From the NCBI GenBank assembly GCA_947478985.1, contig CANJYC010000008.1:1-19950 (forward strand): a DNA stretch of 19,950 nt, in the 5' to 3' direction. Below, piece after piece: positions 13,770 to 19,950 of the stretch. The notes below the pieces were generated by a model. It saw only the letters and a program-made list of their open reading frames with translations, ran no database searches and had not been told where the DNA came from. The translations under genes were made by a program, and so were the position numbers. The DNA is from Acidobacteriota bacterium. Lineage in GTDB: Bacteria > Acidobacteriota > Vicinamibacteria > Vicinamibacterales > UBA2999. How positions within the stretch are numbered: the stretch's first letter is position 1; every line of letters starts with the position of its first letter.

Positions 13770-15564
13770 GCGGCTGGCGCTGATTCTGGCGCTCGTGCTC
13801 GTGGCAACCGGCTGTGCCACCGGGTCGGCGATGCGCTCGGGGTCCCGCGCCGAACAGGCGCAGGACTATGACCGCGCGGTCGCCGCCTACACCCTCGCGC
13901 TCAAGACCCATCCCGATGACCACGGTGCCAGGCAGGCCCTCGAACGGTCCAAGGTTCGCGCGGCCATGGATCACCTCGCCCGAGGTCGACGCCTGTATGC
14001 CGCTGCACGGCTCGAGGAGGCGCTCATCGAGCTGCAGATTGCCGGAGAGCTCAATCCCGCTGACGGCAATGTTGAGCGGCTGCTGACCGATGTCCGCACA
14101 CAGCTCCGGACCAAGGTCGCTGTTGCCCGCGAGGGAAAGACGCAGCTCGAAACGCTGATCGACCGGGCCCGCGACCTGCCGCCTTCAGGGCTGGACCTGC
14201 CCACCGACGCGCGGCTGCCCGCAGCACTTACGTTCGCGCCGAATACCAGCGCGCGCGACGTGTATACCGCGCTCGCCCGCCTGGCCAATATCACCGTGGT
14301 GTTCGACGCGCAGTTCCGCGATGCGCCGGTGACGATCGACCTCCGTAACAGCACGCTTGAGAGCGCGCTGGCCTCGGTTTCGACCGTGTCGCGTAACTTC
14401 TACCGGGTGTCGGCCCCGCGCACCATCACAGTCGTGCCGGATACGCCCGCCAAGCGGCGCGAATACGAGGAGGAGGTCGTCCAGACCTTTTACCTGAGCA
14501 ATGCCGACCTGAAGGAGACGATCGATCTGCTCCGCATCGTCATCGACGCCCGCCGCATTGCCCCGACGACCGCGACCAACGCGTTCTCCATCAAGGACAC
14601 GCCCGAGCGCGTTGCCGCCGCATCCCGGCTGATCTCGGCCATCGACAAGGCCCGTCCCGAGGTCGTCATCGACGTGGAGCTCCTTGAGGTCGACCGCACC
14701 CGTCTGCGGGAGTACGGCCTGCAGCTGGCTTCGCCTGGCGCGCCCGCGATCGGTATCACTGGCCAGGCCGACATCAATCGCGACAATCTGACGCTCCGAG
14801 ACCTTGGCAACCTGACGCAGTCGGACATCGTCCTGACGACGCTGCCAGGACTTTTCTATCGCCTGCTCAAATCCGACAACAACACGCGCACCCTCGCCAA
14901 TCCGCAGTTGCGGACCTCCGAGGGCATCCCCGCGCAGGCGCGATTCGGCGAGCGGGTGCCCGTGCCGGTGACGGTGTTCTCCCCCATCGCGACGGGCGGC
15001 GTCGCGCAGCAGCCGATCACGTCGTTCAACTACGAGAACATCGGCGTCAACATCGACATCACGCCGCGCACCCACCACGACGACGAGGTGACGCTGGCAC
15101 TGAAGATCGATGTCAGCAGCATTTCAGGAACGGGATTCGGTGGACTTCCGACGTTCGGCAGCCGGGCCATCAATACGGTCATCCGGCTGCGGGACGGTGA
15201 GACCAACCTGCTGGCGGGCCTCATCCGGGATGATGAGCGGCGCGTGCTCGACGGTATTCCGGGCTTGAGTGATCTGCCAATCGTCGGCCGGCTCTTTGCC
15301 CATACCCGCCGCGAGACGCAGGAAACGGACATCGTCCTGACGCTGACACCGCACATCATTCGCGTGCTGGATCTGACCGAAGAGGATCTCCGGCCGTTCC
15401 GTGTGGGTCGAGATGGCCAGGGCAACGCCATTGAACTGCCGGAGCTGCCGCTGATGCCGCCCCGCGACCCGGCGCAGGACGCCGCCCCCGCGCAGCAGGG
15501 GCCACGCGCACAGCCGGCGCCTACCGCCCCTGGGATCGGTCCAATCGCCCCGCTCCGTCCCTGA
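13753..15564 (+). CDS. Lipoprotein secretin with N-terminal TPR region (GspD/PilQ-like)
   Basis: A 603-residue secretin. The signal ends in the lipobox VATGC with Cys21 followed by Ala, so the N-terminus should be lipid-anchored and outer-membrane sorted. Residues about 33-115 form TPR-like helices (YDRAVAAYTLALKTHPDD). An STN-type domain (about 155-228), an N1-type domain starting TFYLSNADLKETIDLL (245-300) and the secretin barrel follow, with IPGLSDLPIVGRLF and LTLTPHIIR near the end. The tail after about 560 is Pro/Ala/Gln-rich. ATG 13753 overlaps lolA by 17 bases; ATG 13741 is possible. It differs from PilQ in lacking an AMIN domain. Whether it serves type II secretion or another pilus-like machine cannot be told, as no other component is nearby. 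Confidence 0.88.
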   Translation: MARQSRRLALILALVLVATGCATGSAMRSGSRAEQAQDYDRAVAAYTLALKTHPDDHGARQALERSKVRAAMDHLARGRRLYAAARLEEALIELQIAGELNPADGNVERLLTDVRTQLRTKVAVAREGKTQLETLIDRARDLPPSGLDLPTDARLPAALTFAPNTSARDVYTALARLANITVVFDAQFRDAPVTIDLRNSTLESALASVSTVSRNFYRVSAPRTITVVPDTPAKRREYEEEVVQTFYLSNADLKETIDLLRIVIDARRIAPTTATNAFSIKDTPERVAAASRLISAIDKARPEVVIDVELLEVDRTRLREYGLQLASPGAPAIGITGQADINRDNLTLRDLGNLTQSDIVLTTLPGLFYRLLKSDNNTRTLANPQLRTSEGIPAQARFGERVPVPVTVFSPIATGGVAQQPITSFNYENIGVNIDITPRTHHDDEVTLALKIDVSSISGTGFGGLPTFGSRAINTVIRLRDGETNLLAGLIRDDERRVLDGIPGLSDLPIVGRLFAHTRRETQETDIVLTLTPHIIRVLDLTEEDLRPFRVGRDGQGNAIELPELPLMPPRDPAQDAAPAQQGPRAQPAPTAPGIGPIAPLRP

Positions 15565-15572
15565 ACGGGGCG
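15546..15572. terminator. Candidate bidirectional hairpin between convergent genes
   Basis: CGCCCCG (15546-15552) pairs with CGGGGCG (15566-15572) around a 13-base loop, spanning the end of the secretin gene and the 8-base gap to murA. There is no T-run on either strand, so it would be at best a weak or factor-assisted terminator. Confidence 0.35.
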
Positions 15573-16832
15573 CTACTCTTCCCTGGCCACCTTCGCTCCG
15601 AGCAGCTCCAGCCGCTCGACCAGCTGACTGTAGCCGCGCTCGACCGTTTCGAGCGGCAGCACGCGTGTCTGCCCTTCGGCCGCCAGGCCTGCCGCAATCA
15701 GTGACATCCCCGAGCGCAGGTCGCGACTGTCGAGCACGCGCCCTCCACGCAGCTTTGTCGGCCCAGTGACGATGATGCGGTGCGCATCGGCGAGGAACAT
15801 GTCGGCTCCCATACCGCTCATCTGCTCGAGCGCAAACAGCCGCAGCTCGTACATCCAGTCGTGCACCAGCGTGCGCCCCTCGGCCTGCGTCGCCAGCACG
15901 GTCACCAGGCTCACTAGGTCAGACGGAAACGACGGCCAGAGGCCGGTCACGATGCGGCGAACGGCCTTCGGCTTCGACGGCTTCACCTCGAAGACGCCAT
16001 CACGCATGCCGCACTCGATGTGCATCCGCTTCATGACGGCGGCCACGACCTCAATGTCCTCGTCGCGCGCGCCCTCAATCGCCATCTCTCCACCGGTAAT
16101 CGCGCCGACCACGGCCCAGCTCCCGGCTTCAATGTAGTCACCACCCAGCGTGTGCGTGGCCCCGTGCAGCTTCGGGACCCCTTCGATACGAATCTTTGAG
16201 CTTCCGATGCCGGTGACGCCCGCACCCATCTTTGCGAGGAACTCGCACAGTTCCACGACGTGCGGCTCTGTAGCGGCGTGGCGGATCTCGGTCACCCCAG
16301 GGGCCATGGCCGCTGCCAGCAGCGCCGTTTCAGTACCAGTGACCGACGCTTCGTAGAGGTACATCGATGCGCTCTTGAGGCCGTCCGGCACCTCAAGCGC
16401 ATGTCCCTCCCCTGGGATGAGCCGCGCCCCCATTTCCGACAACGCGGCGAGATGCGTGGAGATGGTGCGACGAGCCGGGAAGTCCCCTCCGGGCGGTGCG
16501 ATGTGAGCTTTGCCGGTGCGCGCGAGCAACGGCCCCAGCAGCAGCACGGACCCGCGCAGCCGGCCCACGAGTGCCCGATCCGGCTCGTGCGTCCGCACGC
16601 GCGGCGTCCGAATCCGCAACGTCGTCGTGCCGAGCCCCTCAACCTCGGCCCCCAGGTCCTGGAGCAGACGCACCATCACCTCGACGTCCGCGATCCGGGG
16701 GACGTTCTTGAGGATGCATTCGTCCTCAGTGAGCAGGCACGCCGCCAGCAGCGGCAGCGCCGCGTTCTTGTTGCCTTCGACCGCCACGCGTCCCTCGAGA
16801 CGGTGGCCCCCTTCGATGAGTAGAGTCGACAT
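15573..16832 (-). CDS. murA: UDP-N-acetylglucosamine 1-carboxyvinyltransferase, Cys-to-Asp form
   Basis: A 419-residue enzyme of the EPSP synthase fold that transfers enolpyruvate from PEP to UDP-GlcNAc, the first committed step of peptidoglycan synthesis. Conserved points are EGNKNAALPLLAACLL with Lys22, Arg91 of VGRLRGS, a Phe-Pro-Ser-Asp match to the catalytic Asp305 loop, SRDLRSGMSLI, and ERGYSQLVERLELLGA. The catalytic loop reads PPGGDFPARR with Asp117 where E. coli MurA has Cys115; this natural change gives fosfomycin insensitivity in Mycobacterium and Chlamydia MurA. The loop after it also departs from the usual IGxRP pattern, so this is a divergent subfamily and a paralogous role is possible. 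The ATG directly follows the murB stop (TAGATG). Confidence 0.88.
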   Translation of the reverse strand: MSTLLIEGGHRLEGRVAVEGNKNAALPLLAACLLTEDECILKNVPRIADVEVMVRLLQDLGAEVEGLGTTTLRIRTPRVRTHEPDRALVGRLRGSVLLLGPLLARTGKAHIAPPGGDFPARRTISTHLAALSEMGARLIPGEGHALEVPDGLKSASMYLYEASVTGTETALLAAAMAPGVTEIRHAATEPHVVELCEFLAKMGAGVTGIGSSKIRIEGVPKLHGATHTLGGDYIEAGSWAVVGAITGGEMAIEGARDEDIEVVAAVMKRMHIECGMRDGVFEVKPSKPKAVRRIVTGLWPSFPSDLVSLVTVLATQAEGRTLVHDWMYELRLFALEQMSGMGADMFLADAHRIIVTGPTKLRGGRVLDSRDLRSGMSLIAAGLAAEGQTRVLPLETVERGYSQLVERLELLGAKVAREE

Positions 16833-17933
16833 CTATTCAGACGCTTTCTGGAGAAACGCCACGCTCGGATCGGCACCAAAGCCGACCATGACCGGTTCCG
16901 GCCGCAGCCAGACACCGAATTGCTCGCTCACCTTCCGCTTGATACGCACGGCAAATTCCACGATCTCGCGTGCGGTCGCCCCGTTGCGATTCACGATGGC
17001 CAGCGGGTGCTTGGTCGAGAGTCCGACACGCCCGTCGGTAACCCCCTTGGTAAATCCCGCCCGCTCGATGAGCCACGCCGCCGGCACCTTCACACCACCG
17101 GCAACCGGAAACCCTGGTGCGTCCGCCTCGCGTGCAGCCGCTGCCAAACGAGCATGAGCGTCAGCCGACACAATGGGATTCATGAAGAAGGATCCCACGC
17201 TGCGGGTGTCGTGATCCTCTGGATCGAGCACCATCCCCTTCCGCTGCCGAATCTCCAGCACGACGCTTCGTACATCGCGCACGGCCGGCGTGCCGACCAT
17301 TTCACGCGCGAACACGCGCAGGACGTCGGGATAGGTGATGGTTGGAGCCCCGGCGCGTAGCCGGAAGCTGACCTCGCACACGATGAAACGACCAGCGTCT
17401 TCCTGCTTGAAACGGCTCGTCCGATAGGCGAAGGCACACTCCGCGTTGCTCAGCGTGACGGTCGCGGCAGTGGCGCGATCGAAGCAGACCACCTGATCGA
17501 TGGTGTCCGCCACCTCCTGACCGTAGGCGCCCACGTTCTGCAGCGGCGTGCCGCCGACGCGGCCGGGAATGCCAGACAGACACTCGAGACCCGAGAGGCC
17601 CCGCTGCACAGCAGCCGCGACGGCCCCATCCCACGATTCACCAGCGCCAGCCCGCATGAGCGTGTCTCCGTCGCGCATGGAGAACTTGAGGCCGCCAATC
17701 GCCATCTGCAGCACCAGCCCGCTGAACCCCTCATCGGCGACGATCAGATTGCTGCCGCCTCCAATCACCAGCAACTCGACGCCGCGCTCCGCGCACCAGG
17801 CATGGGCCCCCGCGACATCCTCGATGCTCTCGGCCCGCCCAAACCAGCTGACTGGTCCGCCGACGCCGATCGTGCTGAAGCGCGCGAATGGCACGTCCAG
17901 GAGATCGGGCCCACGCCAGGACGCGAGTGTCAC
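16833..17933 (-). CDS. murB: UDP-N-acetylenolpyruvoylglucosamine reductase MurB, type I
   Basis: A 366-residue FAD enzyme that uses NADPH to reduce the MurA product to UDP-MurNAc. The FAD-binding domain shows GIGGGS-type features (LLVIGGGSNLIVADEGFSG, 54-72), and SGIPGRVGGTPLQNVGAYGQE follows. Catalytic residues are Arg171 in AYRTSRFK, Ser248 in GSFFMNP and the late Glu of LRPEPVMVGFG. The presence of the Tyr-Arg segment and the inserted domain indicates type I, as in E. coli. The GTG start overlaps the mpl stop by four bases (GTGA). It acts directly after MurA, encoded next. Confidence 0.95.
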   Translation of the reverse strand: MTLASWRGPDLLDVPFARFSTIGVGGPVSWFGRAESIEDVAGAHAWCAERGVELLVIGGGSNLIVADEGFSGLVLQMAIGGLKFSMRDGDTLMRAGAGESWDGAVAAAVQRGLSGLECLSGIPGRVGGTPLQNVGAYGQEVADTIDQVVCFDRATAATVTLSNAECAFAYRTSRFKQEDAGRFIVCEVSFRLRAGAPTITYPDVLRVFAREMVGTPAVRDVRSVVLEIRQRKGMVLDPEDHDTRSVGSFFMNPIVSADAHARLAAAAREADAPGFPVAGGVKVPAAWLIERAGFTKGVTDGRVGLSTKHPLAIVNRNGATAREIVEFAVRIKRKVSEQFGVWLRPEPVMVGFGADPSVAFLQKASE

Positions 17934-19339
17934 GACCCGAGCGCGTCCAGGAGCGTCCGGTGAATACCGCCGAAGCCGCCGTTCGACATCAGCACGACCA
18001 CATCGCCCTCCCGCCGCTCGCGCACGATCGTGGCGACGATCGCTTCCACATCGGGAATGTGCCTGGCCCGCTGCCCCTTCGCGGCGAGATCGGCCACCAG
18101 TTGCTCGGCCGAGAGCCGCTCCGCTTCTGGCAAGGACGAGCGGAAGACTCCGGCGATCACGACCTCGTCGGCGATCCCGAACGCACGGGCGAACTCATCC
18201 TGGAAGATCCGGCGGCACGACGACGCAGACCGTGGCTCGAAGACCGCCCAGACACGGCGCGCCGGATAGCCGGTCCGCAGCGCCGAGAGCGTCTCATGCA
18301 CGGCCGTCGGATGATGCGCGAAGTCGTCGAGCACCGTCACGCCACCCGCGACGCCCACTGTTTCGAGACGCCGCTTGATCCCCCGGAAGCGTCGCAGACC
18401 CTCAGCCAGTGCTGTCGCGTCCAGGCCGGCGTGAGCGCCGACGGCGATTCCGGCCAGGGCGTTGCGGACGTTGTGCAGCCCAAGCAACGGCGAGGTAAAT
18501 GCCCCGAACAGCGCGCCGCCGCGCCGCACCGTGAAGTGCGTCACACCGTCACGGTAGGCGATATCTGTGGCCTGCCAGTCGAGCCCGTCACCGGTCCCGT
18601 AGGTCTCCACTGGGCTGACGGCCACCGGCCGCAATGCGGCGGCATCCGCGCTGTCAGCGCCGAGCAGCAGCAACCCATTGCGTGGCACCAGATTGGCCAG
18701 GCGGCGGAACGCCAGGCGGACGTCATCGATCGTCGCGTAGATGTCGGCGTGGTCGAACTCAATGTTGTTGATGACGGCAATGCTGGGCAGGTACTTGAGG
18801 AACTTGGCCGTCTTGTCGAAGTAGGCGCTGTCGTACTCGTCCCCCTCGATGACGAAGTGCCGGCCATGGCCAACCCGGTAGCTGGAGCCGTTGTCGCCGA
18901 GATTGAGCGCGATGCCGCCGACGAGCACCGTGGGGTCGAGCCCGCCGTGGGTCAACAGCCAACCGGTCAGCGACGTCATGGTGGTCTTGCCATGCGTCCC
19001 CGCCAGCACGACAGGATCGGCTCCCCACAGAAATTCGTCCCGCACAGCCTCCGGCAGCGAGCAGTACCGAATCTTCCGCTCGAGCACGGCTTCCAGTTCC
19101 GGGTTGCCGCGGGAAATCGCATTGCCGACGACGACCAGATCGATGTCTTCGGTAATGTGGTCGGCCGCGTAGCCGGACATCGTGCGGATGCCCTCTCGCG
19201 CGAGAAAGGCGCTCATCGGCGGGTAGACGTTCTGGTCCGACCCGCGCACGTCATGACCGCGCGATCGGAGCAAGGCGGCCAGCGTCGCCATCGCCGTGCC
19301 GCACACGCCAATCAGGTGGATCCGACGCACATCACTCAA
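17930..19339 (-). CDS. mpl: UDP-N-acetylmuramate:L-alanyl-gamma-D-glutamyl-meso-diaminopimelate ligase Mpl
   Basis: A 469-residue Mur ligase that joins recycled murein tripeptide to UDP-MurNAc with ATP. The sequence fits Mpl rather than MurC: HLIGVCGTAM at the N-terminus, GSDQNVYPPMS, GNAISRGNPELEAVL, FVIEGDEYDSAYFDK, NNIEFDHADIY, the ending VVLMSNGGFGGIH, and the ATP loop AGTHGKTT (113-120). TTG at 19339 is chosen because GAGGAG lies 7 bases upstream; GTG 19330 is an alternative. The start overlaps ldcA by 8 bases and the end overlaps murB by 4, so this is one operon. LdcA produces the tripeptide substrate and MurA-MurB produce the UDP-MurNAc, so both substrates come from its neighbours. Confidence 0.9.
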   Translation of the reverse strand: MSDVRRIHLIGVCGTAMATLAALLRSRGHDVRGSDQNVYPPMSAFLAREGIRTMSGYAADHITEDIDLVVVGNAISRGNPELEAVLERKIRYCSLPEAVRDEFLWGADPVVLAGTHGKTTMTSLTGWLLTHGGLDPTVLVGGIALNLGDNGSSYRVGHGRHFVIEGDEYDSAYFDKTAKFLKYLPSIAVINNIEFDHADIYATIDDVRLAFRRLANLVPRNGLLLLGADSADAAALRPVAVSPVETYGTGDGLDWQATDIAYRDGVTHFTVRRGGALFGAFTSPLLGLHNVRNALAGIAVGAHAGLDATALAEGLRRFRGIKRRLETVGVAGGVTVLDDFAHHPTAVHETLSALRTGYPARRVWAVFEPRSASSCRRIFQDEFARAFGIADEVVIAGVFRSSLPEAERLSAEQLVADLAAKGQRARHIPDVEAIVATIVRERREGDVVVLMSNGGFGGIHRTLLDALGS

Positions 19340-19950
19340 CAGGCGACTCCTCGACAACGAGCGACGGACGTCCACCGCCTCTGACACGCACCGCGACGCC
19401 CAGCGGCAGGCTCCAGCATGGTCCGGTGGTATGACCCGATGGGAACCCGAAGAGCACTGGCCCGGCGAAGTCTGCGGTCGCAGTCCGGATGGTCTCACGG
19501 GCCGTGTACTCGCCGCCAGGCTCATCGCAGCCAGGCATCTCGCCAAAGACGAGCGCCACGGCACGGGACAGGATGCCGCTCAGCCGGAGTTGCGTCAGCA
19601 GTCGGTCCAGCTTGTAGGGACGCTCGTTGACATCCTCCAGAAACAGCACGCTCCCGGGCGGCGGGTCGAACGCAAACGGGGTTCCGAGCGAGGCACAGAG
19701 CTGCGTCATCGTCCCGCCGTGCATCGGGCCCGTCGCATCACCGGGCGACAGCGTCTCGAGTCCCTCTGGACGCAGTTCAAGGCCGGCGCCACGTCCCTGC
19801 ACGAGCGCCAGAAATGAGGCCTCGTCGTACCCGCTCGCGCCCTGTGCCAGGCGGCCCTCGATCATCGGGCCGTGCAGCGCGGTGATGTGCTGCCGCGTCG
19901 TGAGCCAGGCCAGCAGTGACGTGTTATCGCTGTAGCCGATGAAGAGCTTG
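19332..19950 (-). CDS. ldcA: LD-carboxypeptidase (murein tetrapeptide carboxypeptidase), partial
   Basis: The C-terminal 205 residues of a peptidase family S66 enzyme; the N-terminal part (probably about 90-100 residues) lies beyond the right edge. The visible part starts KLFIGYSDNTSLLAWL, whose GYSD carries the nucleophilic Ser of the family, then LHGPM, VLFLEDVNERPYKLDRLL with the catalytic Glu, LVFGEMPGCD, and FPSGH followed by SLPLG with the catalytic His. The Ser-Glu-His set is thus complete. These enzymes remove the terminal D-Ala from the tetrapeptide in the cytoplasm, giving the tripeptide that Mpl uses. Microcin self-immunity proteins of the MccF type share the fold, but the Mpl neighbour favours LdcA. 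Confidence 0.9.
   Translation of the reverse strand, partial: KLFIGYSDNTSLLAWLTTRQHITALHGPMIEGRLAQGASGYDEASFLALVQGRGAGLELRPEGLETLSPGDATGPMHGGTMTQLCASLGTPFAFDPPPGSVLFLEDVNERPYKLDRLLTQLRLSGILSRAVALVFGEMPGCDEPGGEYTARETIRTATADFAGPVLFGFPSGHTTGPCWSLPLGVAVRVRGGGRPSLVVEESPVE
19347..19352 (-). promoter_or_regulatory. Ribosome binding site that decides the mpl start
   Basis: GAGGAG on the minus strand, inside the end of ldcA, is 7 bases before TTG 19339 and 16 bases before GTG 19330. The spacing supports the TTG. Confidence 0.5.

Noticed and set aside
14185..15078. Minus-strand open frame inside the lipoprotein secretin gene
   Set aside because: Antisense shadow of a gene with clear secretin motifs, and it has no motif of its own.
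17930..19339. MurC as the identity of the Mur ligase
   Set aside because: The CGT N-terminal loop, NVYPPMS, RGNP and SNGGFGGIH motifs are those of Mpl, and the LdcA neighbour fits recycling.
17888..19384. Very long open frame on the plus strand opposite murB and mpl
   Set aside because: It is the antisense shadow of two well-supported genes in GC-rich DNA, with a low-complexity Arg/Gly/His-rich product and no recognisable motif.
1..19950. CRISPR array, transposon, phage or toxin-antitoxin system
   Set aside because: No regularly spaced repeats, transposase, integrase or terminal inverted repeats were seen; nearly all of the window is conserved housekeeping or pilus genes.

Overview
This GC-rich window comes from a Gram-negative (diderm) bacterium. 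The evidence for that is a type IV pilus assembly operon with an outer-membrane secretin, a LolA lipoprotein carrier, several lipobox proteins and peptidoglycan genes. The gene order, the short EF-Ts, the actinobacterial-like PfkA signature and the many GTG starts would fit an Acidobacteriota (Vicinamibacteria-like) genome. That placement is inference; no marker here was compared with a database. No mobile element, phage gene or CRISPR array was seen. Coding density is very high and most neighbours overlap by 1-17 bases.

Positions 1-6336, minus strand: one tightly coupled operon, pilM-pilN-pilO-pilP-pilQ, followed by two lipoproteins of unknown function (209 aa, and 334 aa with PKD domains). 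A possible further gene begins at the left edge. PilM-PilN-PilO-PilP form the inner-membrane and periplasmic alignment complex that links the pilus machine to the PilQ secretin. The two lipoproteins are candidates for accessory outer-membrane parts. The operon is preceded by a near-perfect sigma-54 promoter.

Positions 6337-6750: the only long intergenic region, between divergent operons. It holds the sigma-54 promoter for pilM, a near-consensus housekeeping promoter for rplM and several palindromes.

Positions 6751-10510, plus strand: translation cluster rplM-rpsI-rpsB-tsf-pyrH-frr (L13, S9, S2, EF-Ts, UMP kinase, ribosome recycling factor), with an intrinsic terminator between rpsB and tsf and a -10-like element just upstream of the pyrH GTG. 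pfkA (phosphofructokinase) lies on the minus strand and abuts frr end to end.

Positions 11632-15564, plus strand: tRNA-Ala(CGC), then an overlapping three-gene unit. It comprises a PolX-derived protein whose polymerase active site is lost but whose PHP nuclease/phosphoesterase site is intact, then LolA, then a lipoprotein secretin with an N-terminal TPR region.

Positions 15573-19950, minus strand: a peptidoglycan operon, ldcA (partial at the right edge)-mpl-murB-murA. The murC-like gene reads as Mpl, the recycling ligase that reattaches murein tripeptide to UDP-MurNAc. LdcA makes that tripeptide by trimming tetrapeptide. MurA carries Asp in place of the usual catalytic Cys, a change associated with fosfomycin insensitivity in other bacteria.
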